Shown here piece by piece: positions 38,332-49,664 of a stretch of DNA of 64,000 nucleotides (the first letter of the stretch is position 1; the number at the start of each line of letters is the position of its first letter). Origin of the DNA: Ulota crispa (Eukaryota > Streptophyta > Bryopsida > Orthotrichales > Orthotrichaceae); NCBI GenBank assembly GCA_963920765.1, contig OY987244.1:15688501-15752500 (forward strand), read 5' to 3'. The notes beneath the pieces were generated by a model. It did no database searches. It saw only the letters and a list, made by a program, of their open reading frames with translations, and was not told the origin of the DNA. A program made the position numbers and the translations under genes.

Positions 38332-39186
38332 ATTCATTAAATTGGGAAAAATAGTACATTTTGGGTCTTCTGAAGGTTTAAGGTGATCACTTTAAACTAA
38401 GCTCTAATGTTTTTGTGGTACACATGCCCTCACTTGAGGCTGAGAGGAGGAATTTGCAAGGGAAAAAATCTTAATGGCTTAAACTGAATCTAATACCTTC
38501 AAATTTGGTTTAAGGTGACTTTTTTGGTTTTAGGTGAAATACAACTTGGAAATTAAATTTTCCCAATTTAATGAATATCGTGGTATTAACTTTTCATTTT
38601 ATTGAAGTATCTCAATTTAATTATATATTTATTAGATTCTACATTTTGGGTCATAATAGATTTTCAAATTATCTCTGCTGTTAAATAGTGCCTTATTAGA
38701 CAAGAATGTCCCTCATACTTCACATTTGTCATGCTCGACATCAAACGTCAGATAGGCAGCACAACAAACAAACCCCAAAATCTATCCAAGAAGACAACTC
38801 CATCTGTAAGTTATGAAAGGGTGAAGCTCAAAGTACAATGAGTCATTTTTAGGCCAAAGTAATTGTAAGATCTTGTAGAAAGCCAAGTCCTTATCATCTC
38901 TACAAAGTTTGGAATGCCATATTCATTAGATTGGAAGAACCAAATTCCCAAGTTGTACTTCACCTTAAACCCAACTTTTCTCTTTACACCGTTTAAATGC
39001 CAAATTTGAAGGTATCAAATTTGGTTTGAGCCACTAAAATTTTGTCCCTTGCAAATTCTTCCTTTCAGGTGAAGACACGTGTACCAAAAAAATGCTTGCT
39101 GAAATCTAGAGCTCAGTTTAAGGTGATCACCTTAAACCTAATTTATTCCCAAAATGGGCATTTCTTCCCAAATTAATGAATATGGC
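38332..39186. mobile_element. Large inverted-repeat element (about 855 bp)
   Basis: A left arm of about 245 bp (38332-38577) and a right arm of about 260 bp (38922-39186) are inverted copies separated by about 345 bp. Matching phrases include TTTAAGGTGATCAC near both outer ends, ATTCATTAA at the boundaries, and CTTCAAATTTGG..TTTAA in the inner part. Confidence 0.7.
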
Positions 39187-40301
39187 ATTTTGGTTTCAAT
39201 CGAAGGGTTAGATTGGAAGATTCTAACAAAAATATAAAGGTTACTACAAGGAAATCAATATTTTGGAGTAGTTGAAATTAAGCTTTGATTGACTCTTTTG
39301 GACACATAACATTTTAAAAAGTTGGCATCTTATACTCATTCTCAAGGTAACCAAGTTCCACATGCACAAAAACAAGTCTTGTATTTTTAAGGTAAAAATT
39401 GAGTGAGAAAATGGTCTTGCAATAGTGACCACTTTACCCTTAAATTTCAAAAATTGTGAGTAAAAGTAGAAGATTTTCACAAATCTAAGGGCAAGATTTA
39501 ACACTACAACTCCAAGACCACCTTGATAATTTGAAAATTTCAATAAATTCAATGGTGACTCTTTTTCTAAATTTGAAAACACTACAACATAGCTAACTTG
39601 TTTCTCTTTCAAATGAGTGAAAGTTCAAGTGACTCATTACATTCCTAAGTTCATAAATGGCTGTCTTAAAAAACAATCAACCCATTTTGGGTTGCTGAAA
39701 AATTTAAGGGTTAAGCTCCAGATGATAGAAATGACTCAACAAATGAAATTCATCTAACAATGTTTATCATTTAACAATGTACCAACGATGTATCATCCAA
39801 TATTTGAGATATTCAAAATAAGTCATATAATCATAAACTTAGTTACACAAAAATGCCACTTCGATCTAAAATCTATCTAAATACGGACTATCCAAATTCC
39901 CAACTCGATCCATAAGTAATAGTTTAAAATTTGATATGATTTGCTAAACATTGTGAGGTTTTTCAATACATTGAGAGACACTACCAAAACATCAAAAGAT
40001 ACATCCAAAGAAAAAGACAAGCAAACATTTGTAAGTAATGTACTTAAAAATATTGAGAAATCTCCAATGCTCAAGGATGTACAAAGTCCGTATTTACATG
40101 AAAGATCTAAAAGTACATAAATGCATCGTTAGAGGGAAGGCATGTCATTTAGCCATCATTCCTATGGCATTAGGATATGACTGCTCACAATATAAGTGCA
40201 CCGGAAATACGGATAATTAAACAAGGATTTCGACCAAACTTTTCTCAGAGAACTATGGAGTCCCGCCAAGGATGGGCTGGACGCTGGATGGCCATTTACA
40301 T
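39187..40301. other. AT-rich gene-free stretch
   Basis: No exon or element recognised. The reverse open frame at 39244-39612 is hydrophobic only because of AT-rich composition and has no splice or domain support. Confidence 0.4.
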
Positions 40302-42229
40302 TCAAGTGTCTAGTATCACAGTATGGAGAGGTCCGTTTGGCAATGAAGTAGAGGGCACCACTTGATAGAATGCTAAGAAGAATCCAGTGACAACATAATC
40401 TTTAAAGAGGCCATAGCTAAAAGGGGCTGCAAAAGTAAAAGTAGTCATATATTCCTCCCGCCACCTGCTGCAAGAAGTACGGTTCTGAATTACCAAGGAC
40501 AACAAAGAATCCACATTTGGAAGCATATTGATTGCAACTCCAAGTGCAATTTCCACCCTTACAGACCATCTCCGATCATTGCAACTACTTCGATTGTCAT
40601 TTTCGACAATTGGGTACAGAGGTCCAATGCAGACACTATAACATGTGTTCAGCAGTATTTCTGCTTGGGTAGCCCATGAGCACATCGTCCGCCTCTTTGA
40701 GAAGGCAACAAGCAAAGCATTCACATACGAGCACAAGCCTATTCCTAGAACCAAATACAAAACCATGTACCACAAACTTGTCAGTTCCAAGATTATTGGA
40801 ACCAAGAGTAGTGAAGCCACCACGGTGCACCATAGTAGCACAACTCCCACGGTATACACGCCTGCACCCACCCACAAGGCCACAACTAGTCATGCTTCAG
40901 AAATTCTACACAATGCCGCAATGTCAGTGCACGGGTAGAACTCCTGGTAGAACTGACGTCTATATTTCACCCGGCCTGCAACACAGAAACTGTTGCTCGT
41001 AAAACCAACATATATCAATCCAAGTCAGAGAGTCAACGGTTTGTCAATTATGGAGTCAACGGTTTATCAATTATGAAGGTAAGTACTTTCAAAGTGCATG
41101 GTCCAAAACGTTAATTTGCTACTACTACGGTATTACCCACAAAAAATCTGGTGGTGACGATCCAAGGGAACATAAATGGTGCAAAAAGCTCACACTATTA
41201 TTTGCTACCAGTGATGCAAGATTCAAGCGGAGAGAGCAGGTAAGCATCCAGACCCTTACCTCCAGCAATTCCTGCCATGTTCGGTATTGGCGACCACTTA
41301 TTACTGATCTGGTACATGCAAGCGCGACCGGAGTTGTAACAAGCAGACAAAAATGAACATATGATAGATAGAACCATCGCTGCTGAGGGTTTCCAACGTC
41401 CACCGCCCTCAGTGATCTAGAAGATTACGGAAGTTTGGAGGACCAGTTGCGATCCCGTTGGAATTGTTACTGTGATGGCATACAGAGCTTCCGTCTCTGC
41501 TGATTCTGTAGTCTCCATCGCCCTGATTGGAGTCCACAAATTCAACCAAATTTCCCAGTTCAGTCATATTGCTCAATCATGGTTTCCTCTACTTTAAAGT
41601 GTTAACACGACCAAGCTATGGAGAATGAATTGGACCCTGACAATCTAAACCTCGCGTATCGATGTCATGCTCTGAAGCATACTAGTCAGTAGTCACTAGT
41701 ATTTTTCATCGACTGTGATCCATCTTGGAAATGATGGGCAAGTGCAGTACTAACTTAGCTTACCTTGCACAAGAGCATGTCCGGTAGACCCTTTCACAAA
41801 TCGTAAAAACTGGACGATTGGAAGAAACATGGCCGACCGCAGTGGACATTCCTCCGGTGGAAGTTCGAGCTTGAACGCCAGCGCCGTGAGTACGGGGTCA
41901 AGGAGCAGGAGCCCCAGGAAAACGTAAAACGGGACGTAAAGTGCCGTATATGGATAGTGAGGAAGTTCCCCGCCCTCGTAGGACCCTTTGCTTCCCAGAA
42001 TGGAGTATTCTCGAAGGACAAGGATGTTGGTCACGAAGTCGAAGAGAAACAATCCTGCAGACACCGATTTTGCTACCGAGCTCATCAGAACAAGAACAGC
42101 TTCCCAGCGGGTAGGAGGACAGCTGCTCTCAACGCTTTCCAAGTCCGTTGAATGAAAAGGCTTGTCAGGCTCCATGGCGTGTACGTGCACATATATCTCA
42201 CAGAAGTTCTCACTCTGCAGCAGCAGCAA
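40302..42229 (-). pseudogene. XK-related-like multi-pass membrane protein with an in-frame TGA
   Basis: Minus-strand exons proposed: 42229-41764, 41505-41429, 41382-41260, 40952-40302, phases consistent, about 437 residues plus one internal stop. Hydrophobic segments occupy most of the protein. Resemblance to XK-related (XKR) proteins: a first pair of membrane segments with FDFVTNI, a Pro-Glu-Glu loop, LPIVQFLRFV, then an ESAETEALYAITV helix where XKR proteins carry an E-S-x-P-Q helix, and a later CRISEA..VALWV helix like the XKR E-x-x-S-R region. XKR proteins in animals act as phospholipid scramblases or their relatives. TGA at 40892-40890 interrupts the last exon after residue 242; the frame then stays open for 195 hydrophobic residues to TGA at 40304-40302. 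This could be a recent nonsense change, an unrecognised splice, an assembly error, or a truly shorter protein. The start could also be the internal ATG at 42175. Family assignment is tentative. Confidence 0.4.
41031..41078. repeat. 24-bp direct repeat in an intron of the XKR-like gene
   Basis: GAGTCAACGGTTTGTCAATT and GAGTCAACGGTTTATCAATT lie directly next to each other, one mismatch apart. Confidence 0.75.
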
Positions 42230-42281
42230 CAGCAGGCTTGCTTGCTAAAAATGAAGGCACCAGATGCACCACTGGACCTTG

Positions 42282-42287
42282 TTTATA
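42282..42287 (-). promoter_or_regulatory. Candidate TATA box of the XKR-like gene
   Basis: On the minus strand the sequence reads GGTATAAACAAGG, about 55 bp before the proposed ATG. This leaves room for a short 5' leader. Confidence 0.5.
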
Positions 42288-42335
42288 CCTGAGATCGACG
42301 TAGCAAGATAAAGTACTCAGGGCAGGGCAGCCATC

Positions 42336-42686
42336 ATGCCACTGGTATCGACTGGCATGAGTCGTCGAATGCTGCTCTTTCTCACTATAAGTGCTTGCTT
42401 CGTTGCTTTGCTTGTTGTCGCCTGCCGACTGTCTTTACCAATACTTGTTGAACGGATCCCCGGCTCAGCTCCTTCTGTGTGCATTCCAATACCGAGTACA
42501 AGTCCTCTGGAGTCTAGAATGCTCACATACATTGCATTTGCGGTGTCTGCATATTTTATACATGGATTGCAAGTACTGTACACGGATCCCACAGTTGGTA
42601 GCCTTCCCTCGTCGAACCTAAATGAGTGTAACATCGAACAGAGAGAATTATGTAGGCGAATTTTAGTCACAGTAGCAAAATTTTGA
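42336..42686 (+). CDS. Possible small membrane protein, unrecognised
   Basis: A 116-aa open frame divergent from the XKR-like gene. A hydrophobic segment at about 13-33 follows an RRM-type basic start, and a second lies at about 68-83. The composition is less AT-rich than the surroundings. No family was recognised, no splice signals are needed, and a reverse-strand frame of similar length covers the same DNA. It may be part of the promoter region of the XKR-like gene rather than a gene. Confidence 0.2.
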   Translation: MPLVSTGMSRRMLLFLTISACFVALLVVACRLSLPILVERIPGSAPSVCIPIPSTSPLESRMLTYIAFAVSAYFIHGLQVLYTDPTVGSLPSSNLNECNIEQRELCRRILVTVAKF

Positions 42687-43735
42687 ACCCTCCGAGAGGT
42701 CTTAAGTGGACAAAATCGTCCTCTTGTTCACCTGAAAACATTCTGTAATGCAGAGAAAAAGGAGTTTCTCTCCTGAATTTTTGCAGAAGTTTTCATAGAT
42801 ACTTGGTGCATCATGGAAGACAAAAAATAAAAAATAAAAAATAAAACCTCAGGTAAGACACACATACTTTTTGATAACTCAAATTGTGAGAAGACTCAGA
42901 GTCATGGTGTTAGGTCCCATGTGGCCCTTCTTGCAATTTTCATGAGGGCACCATGTAGTCATGTATTGTTGACTTTTACAACTCTAAGAAAAAATATTTT
43001 AATGGTGGGCACCAGCCACACCAGTATAGATAAGATACCATTATAGAGGGCAGTCAGCCAGTCACGGCCACCCATCGGGCGTTCAAGGGTTAAGTTTTGA
43101 CACTCTTAACATTTATTGAGCATAGGCTAGGTACATAAGTACATTAGAAGCATGTGTGAAGTTAGTGCCTCTACCTTGTATGATTTTTTGGTTGTACATC
43201 ACAATAAGCATGATTGTATATAAAATGGTAATCTAGTCTTTGAATGAAGGACCTTAGCCACATGCACAATTCAAAGCAATAGGAAAGATAGTGTTTAGCT
43301 CATAAAATATTTAAATGTACTCACTAGTCACTAGTCTGCATTATCCAAGTACTTCATTGATCTATTCAAATAGAGTAAAATAGAATTCATAGTTCTATTG
43401 TGCCCACATTTTTGTCCAATTGGAATGCACAACAATATAATTTTCATATTACATTGAGCTTAAAGGATGAGTGAAAATAGGGGATTAGTGATTTGTTTGT
43501 TGTAATAAGTTCATATCTTGGGAATTGGAATCCTTTTTGAGACTCGTTAAGGGCCATGTGGAGGGTTCAAAATTTTGCTAATGCTCCTACCTTGTTTTGG
43601 CACCAGTTGTTTTAACACAAAATAAATTGGGTGAAAAAATGGATGGAATAGCCAAATCCCTCTAGAAGAAATAACAGAACAACAAAAAAAAGGATGAGTG
43701 TTATTAGTAACCAATATCTTTGATGGAATCAACTC
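42687..43735. other. Gene-free stretch with a decayed TTAACCC-family fragment
   Basis: A TAGGTCCCATGTGGCCCTT phrase near 42910 and GGGCGTTCAAGGGTTAA at 43078 resemble parts of the element at 44399-44760, suggesting a decayed copy. Otherwise nothing is recognised. Confidence 0.35.
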
Positions 43736-44039
43736 TACACTAAATTGCATTTCGTGATTTAGGTTGCCTTAACAATTAGGTTACCTTACCGTGAAAAGTT
43801 ACCTCATTCATCATGACTTGTAGTTTGGTTACTTGGAGAGTTTGAGGGTCATCCAACCATTTAGATATTAGAGTTTCACATGGTTTACAACTGGAACATG
43901 ACTAATTTATTTTTTTACAATTTTATTATTACCAAGTTTTTTAGAAAAATATTGCATTACTGTTATAACAATAAATATCCATATAGTGTCAAATGTCAAG
44001 AAATTAGTCTGCGGCAAACTAAACGCAATATTCAGTGTA
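43736..44039. mobile_element. MITE, TACACTGAATATTGC family, copy 2 (304 bp)
   Basis: Right end AAACGCAATATTCAGTGTA is identical to copy 1 (17453-17746). The left end TACACTAAATTGCATTTCG is altered. Both copies share the internal phrases AGGTTGCCTT.ACAATTAGGT and TTTCACATGGTTTA. Confidence 0.7.
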
Positions 44040-44244
44040 CAGAATTTTCCTTTACCGTACCTGCATCACTGCATGCATTCTAGGGTGCGTGTCGTTCCGG
44101 TCGACCAGTGAAATCCCAAAAGAAACTCCCAGATATCAGATGACGAAGCTAGACTTGGTGGTAAGTGCAAGTTAGTGTGTACTGTGGGGACAAATTTTGG
44201 CTTCCCCATCGAAAGTCCCGCACTTCTCATCTTCAACTGGATAC

Positions 44245-45328
44245 TAAGGTAGGAGGCTCATAAACCGACCATCTAAAGGCTGAAACTAAATTTTGGGAGG
44301 TGAGACTTATTGAAATGTTTTTCAGCAAATTTTCCTTCAAACGTAAGAGGAATTGGCCTCTAACCCAAGTTGTTTCATACTTTTTGATCCTATATTCATT
44401 AACCCCTAAACATCCGAGACGATAAAAATTGTCCTTTTGATGCCAAAAAAACACCTTAAGTGTGGAAAAAAACGTTTTTTTCAATTTTTTTTTGAAAGTA
44501 GTCATAGTGATGTGTCACATCACTAAATGTCAAAAATAGCTGCTTCCAATGCCTACATCTTTTTTAAAACACCAATTTGTGAAGAGATGTATAAGGTCCC
44601 ATGCTGCCCTTTTTGAGAGGGCAGCATACACTATTGACTTTTCATTCTTTTGAGGAGAATATTTTCTTTAGTGGGCACATGCCATACGCTGTTTGTTGCC
44701 CATGAGCAGTATATTTAACCCTAGGTTGGCAACGGGTTTGGGGCCCGTCCTTTAAGGGTTTATTGAGAGTTTTTCACTGAAATAAGAGGTACAAAATTTG
44801 TACCTCTTTTTCATTTTTTTTAAGAGAACCCTAGGAATCTGAGAGGAAATTTGAGTGAAGTTAAAGGAAATACAACCCAAAACTGAAAGGTTTTAGGTCA
44901 ATTTAGCTTGGAATAGAGCTGAATTTGAAAGGTTTTAGGTCAATTGGACCTAAAATTGAAAGCTTTTAGGTCAATTCAGCTCAATTTGAGTTGAATAGTC
45001 AAATTCATACTCTCAATTTAATGAAAATTCTCATTTAACAAAAATTGGTACTTCTAGTTGAGCGTTGACTTAAATCAACATGGTTATTTTAAGAGGTCCC
45101 CATTCTCTCATTTTAATAAATATAAGATTTTTTGAAGTTTTGTGGAATTAGTTATGAAATTTTAAAATTGAAGTCGCATAGGGCTCTAAAACCGTCCACC
45201 TCATCAAATGTATATTAGTTGTACATTACTAAAACCTATGAAAAGTAATATGTGCAAATAAAGTACATTTGAGCAGGTGGATGATTTTAGAGCCCCGGTG
45301 CCAGGTGGTTTATGAGTCTCCTACCTTA
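44245..45328. mobile_element. MITE, GGTAGGAGGCTC family, copy 1 (1,084 bp, with nested element)
   Basis: Starts TAAGGTAGGAGGCTCATAAA and ends TTTATGAGTCTCCTACCTTA. Smaller relatives lie at 48558-48887 and 49266-49664. The extra length is partly explained by a second element at 44399-44760. TTTTAGGTCAATT phrases repeat near 44890-44975. Confidence 0.7.
44399..44760. mobile_element. TTAACCCCTAAAC-family element nested in the GGTAGG element
   Basis: Left end TTAACCCCTAAACATCCGAG, right end GTCCTTTAAGGGTT. The left 60 bp match the right end of 52795-53166 in reverse, including a CGATAA..ATTGTCC phrase and an AAAAAAACACC run. Confidence 0.5.
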
Positions 45329-45537
45329 GTGATTGCACTAGATATTTTCTATGTTTCAATACTAACATACTATAATTAGTAATTTTGAAAAATTTGATCA
45401 TTTTTTAGTGATCAACAAGCTTTTTTACAAATTCAACTACGTAACAAAGCATTAAATGTTGGTGAACATTATCGCACACCTTTTCAGTTTTCACATATAA
45501 TGTCTTACACGTTACAACTAAAATGGGTCTTTAATTA

Positions 45538-45946
45538 GGGAATTGATATGTGCACTTCAAGGGTTGATATTTGCACACCCCCTGGGAGGTAATTTATAGA
45601 TTCCTACCATTGAAAAGTTGAATTTGAGAATTTTGAATCCAAATTTGGACTTAGAGACCATGATTTAGTCTAGAATCATAAAAAAATGTTGCAATTGAAT
45701 AACACTTGATAAAAAAGTTTAGATAGGGAAAAGTGTTACTTTTAATTTTTTTTGTAAAAAAAATATGCTTTTTCACTAAGTGTTGTTCAATTGCAACATT
45801 TTTTATGGTTCTAGATTAAATCATGGTCTCTAAGTCCAAATCTGAATTCAAAATTCTCAAATTCAACTTTTCGATAGTAGGAATCTATAATTTACCCCAC
45901 AAAGGGGTGTGCAAATATCAACCCCAGTGTGCACATATCAATTCCC
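45538..45946. mobile_element. hAT-like MITE family (GGGAATTGAT), copy C (409 bp)
   Basis: Ends GGGAATTGATATGTGCAC and GTGCACATATCAATTCCC. Identical flanking octamers TTTAATTA (45530-45537 and 45947-45954) form a perfect 8-bp target duplication. The arms cover almost the whole element around a short A/T-rich loop near 45745. Confidence 0.85.
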
Positions 45947-45954
45947 TTTAATTA

Positions 45955-47828
45955 ACCTACAAAAAAATTCCTACTTTTTCGATTTTAGATTTTGTTGCAG
46001 AGATTGTCACCTTATCAATGTCTTGTCATGTGTGAAAACATGTGCAAATGATGAAAAAAAGCTCTTTCAAATCCCTTGCAAAGCGCCTCAGTAACTTTTT
46101 GAGCAAACTTGTGAATTTGTCACAACATAAATTGAATTGCCATTTATGAATCACATTTTTTCATCAATGGCAGGGGTATAATCAAGATCTTGGCCGTTTT
46201 ATTGCCACGCACTAGAAGCAAATTAGAGGTGAGTTTTTGAGTAAACTCAACCCTTGTCTTTGTCCTTCCGAAACCCCTTCATTTCCTTCAAGTGGTTAAT
46301 TCGATACCAAGGTAGAAAATTTCTTGAATTTCGTGTAGGAAAATTTGTGAGATTTAGAGATCTACCACACTAGGCTAAGTTTAAAAGACTTGAATTCGTA
46401 CACGGACTCAAAGACCCTCAATTATTCTTCATAGATTAAATTGGGTAAAAATGAGCAACTATAAAATAGGGGCAGTTTTTTTCAACTTTTCTTGTTACTA
46501 AAAAAAAGTCACTTCTGGATTGCTTTTAGTACACTAACAGCTATTGCACTAGGTTGCTCTTTTAAGTCCTATTTGCACAATCATAGGGATTGATGAATTT
46601 TTTCATCTTTAGCATTGTTCAAAATGAATTTTGAAGATTTCATTTTTACTAGCAAAAAGAGTCAAAATCATGGTTGTCACGTTGTACAAGTTGCTTGTCT
46701 GCCACTAGTGCACAATTGAGCTTTTGCCCATCTGATGTAGTCAACTCACAGTTCATTCCAAAAAATAATTAAGGGAAGATGTGGAATTACCTTTTACATG
46801 GTGGTTACACAAATGATTGTCAACATGGAATTAAGATTCAGATTTAAAGCCATATCACGCACTGAAAATACAAAATAAAAAATCGATTCTTATTCATTTA
46901 GGCCAAGAACCTTAAAACGCGACATTGGAATGACATGCCCGCTTGTGCGGTCCAGATTGCTATTTGTCATGTCCTTAGGCCAAATCTTGCCCAAAGAATA
47001 ACCACTGTAAAAAGAGTGAATATAAATTTAAAAAATCATGAATATAAACTAAAAGCGCATGAGAATTTTAATCTAGCATCTAAATGACCTCACATGATTA
47101 TTTCCATTTTTGAGGTATCATATCAATCCTCCTCATTGGTTGCTTAGAATGGAGAAATGCATCAGGGACAAATGTAATTTTCTAATGCATTTGTCCTCAC
47201 ATTCCATTAAGACGCAAACGCATTGTAAATGCCTAGAGAAGTGGACAAAACTTCAATCATGGTACTATTGCATATAGGTCGTCACCCACGTCTTCACAAA
47301 CGGCATTGATATGTATACCGTTTCCCAAACAATGATTTGTAATTCAACAGTTGAGGTGAATTTTTACTTTCATTAGCTAAAATTTAACATTTCTCAGGTT
47401 CAACTAGTTTTGGTTTCCACAAGCATGCACAAGATATTTCTAAATTTATGCTATAACATATTACAAGTATTATTTTTTACAATTTATCTCGGTTATACCC
47501 AATAGTTTCAAATTTCAACTAAACTTCATTACAATTCAACTTGTTGAAAATTCACTAAAGTAGGAGCACCCCTCATTGTTAGTGTCCCCATCCCCAATAC
47601 CTACTTGTGTCAGTGATGTTAATGATTGACAATTAGAAAAAAAATTGGTTATGAGTGATAAAGTGATGGTTGTGGATGACAAAATGATGGATTTGGGTGA
47701 CTAGCATGACAATTTTGAGTGCCCCATGATCCCATCTCACTATTTAAGAACTCCTCAAATTAGTATTATGAACGTATGAGCACATACTAAAGACATATTC
47801 TACACATAACTATACATTTTTAGTGATT
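45955..47828. other. AT-rich gene-free stretch
   Basis: No supported exon, RNA gene or element boundary was recognised. Confidence 0.45.
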
Positions 47829-48414
47829 AACCCTAAAGGACCAAGCCTCCTTTTGAGGGACAAATGGGATTTTGGGCATGTACCTATGGCTAAACTACTT
47901 TGCGTGATTTTTTGAAAATTTTGGGGATGATGGGGAATTCAAATACCTACATGGGCATCTAATTTTATCTTCATTATAACACTTGTTGAAGAAGTTTAAA
48001 ATGAATTTCAAAAAACGGGCAAGATTGGGTAGCCCAAAAACTTTTTTAAAACTTGCATTTAAAAACAATAAAAATATGAAATAGGTTCTTTAGACTTATA
48101 TTTACATACAAAGCTTTGAATGATTCAAAGCTTTGTATGTAAATATAAGTCTAAAGAACCTATTTCATATTTTTATTGTTTTTAAATGCAAGTTTTAAAA
48201 AAGTTTTTGGGCTACCCAATCTTGCCCGTTTTTTGAAATTCATTTTAAACTTCTTCAACAAGTGTTATAATGAAGATAAAATTAGATGCCCATGTAGGTA
48301 TTTGAATTCCACACCTCTCATAAAGGTTTCAAAAAATCACAAAAAGTAGATTGGTTGTAGGTACATGCCCAAAATCCATTGGTCCCTTGAGGGGACAATT
48401 GGTCCTTTAGGGGT
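47829..48414. mobile_element. Long palindromic element, copy 2 (about 586 bp)
   Basis: Left end AACCCTAAAGGACC, right end GGTCCTTTAGGGG. The central palindrome around 48118 contains AAGCTTTGAATGATTCAAAG, and the arms are almost perfectly complementary for over 150 bp on each side. The outer 80 bp match copy 1 (14035-14745), including GGGATTTTGGGCATGTACC. Confidence 0.8.
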
Positions 48415-48557
48415 CAAGAACTTTGAAAAATGTTCAAGAACAAATACTTGCAATTGAAACTTTCACATTGATGCCAATATTTTTGATTTTTTCTTCCTAA
48501 GCAACTTATCACTATTTTTTTCAAAGTTTGTCAACCAATTTCCTACCCCTAAACCCT

Positions 48558-48887
48558 TAAGGTAGGAGGCTCATATTTGGCTCAAGCTCAAAAACAGTCC
48601 ACCTTCTCAAATGTATTTCATGTGTATGTGCTATTTTTTGTAGGTTTCAAAAATGTACAAGTAGTGTACATTTGAGAAGGTGAACTCTTATACAACCCTA
48701 CGGCCTTTTCACTTCAAATTTTTATAACTAATTCCACAAAGCTCCAAAAAATATGAAACAACTTGGATTAGATGTCAATTCTTCTTGTCTTTCGAGAGAA
48801 AATTACTAAAAAATAGTACAAGAAGTTTCACCTCCCCAAAATTCAGTTTCAGCCCTTAGATGGTCCATTCATGAGCCTCCTACCTTA
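48558..48887. mobile_element. MITE, GGTAGGAGGCTC family, copy 2 (330 bp)
   Basis: Starts TAAGGTAGGAGGCTCATATT and ends CATGAGCCTCCTACCTTA. The inner pair CACCTTCTCAAATGTA..TACATTTGAGAAGGTG forms a second hairpin around 48640. Confidence 0.75.
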
Positions 48888-49265
48888 GTTTCACGCTTAT
48901 GAGTGCTCCCGATTCTCCCCGAACATTTGTCTGTACGCGTTTTTCCGAACGTTTGACTGTAAGCGTTTTCCGAATCTTTGTCTGTACGCGCTTTCATAAT
49001 TTAATTTATGACCCAACGGTTGAGGAGATTTTGAAGCTATCCCGATAAATTCCCTCCTTTACACACGCAGTGAACCGGTCTTCTATAAATGCTCACTTAC
49101 CTCCGACTTCTTCTAGTATTTTTTTCTCTATTATTAATTTTGGACCATTTATGTGCTTCTTGACTGGAATTTTCGTTGATTTGAATCCTTTAACGCATAT
49201 GAGTGTTAGTTTGGAGCCTAAAAGATTGATTTTTGTTGCATCTTTTGATAAGATTAAACCTCATG

Positions 49266-49664
49266 TAAGGTAGGAGCCTCGAAAACCGACCATGTAAGGG
49301 CTCATCCCCTTTTTCATGGTTTTCTGTGAATGAGAGGATATTTAGTTCATTTTTCAATGTAACACAAGTCGTTTCATATATTTTGAAGTATTTTTGAATT
49401 GTTTAAGAATTTTCAAAGTACATGTGTTATAGGTCTTTATATATGACTCTAGATCTTTCAAGAACCGTTCACTTGCAAGTTGTGAAGAGATTTGGGGAAG
49501 CAAGGAGAATGATTGGTTTTTTGTAATTAAAAACATTTTTTTTTTCATGCATTCAATGACTATAACTCTATAAGAGGCCAATTTTAGAATCACCTCATGT
49601 CCATTTCACTACAGTCTAACGGGGTGTTCAAAATGCCTCGGCAGTTTTTGAGCCTCCTACCTTA
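49266..49664. mobile_element. MITE, GGTAGGAGGCTC family, copy 3 (399 bp)
   Basis: Starts TAAGGTAGGAGCCTCGAAAA and ends TTTTGAGCCTCCTACCTTA. Only the terminal 20-25 bp pair well. Confidence 0.7.

Noticed and set aside
40890-40892. Selenocysteine reading of the in-frame TGA in the XKR-like gene
   Set aside because: Land plants lack selenoprotein synthesis, XKR proteins are not selenoproteins, and no SECIS-like hairpin was evident.
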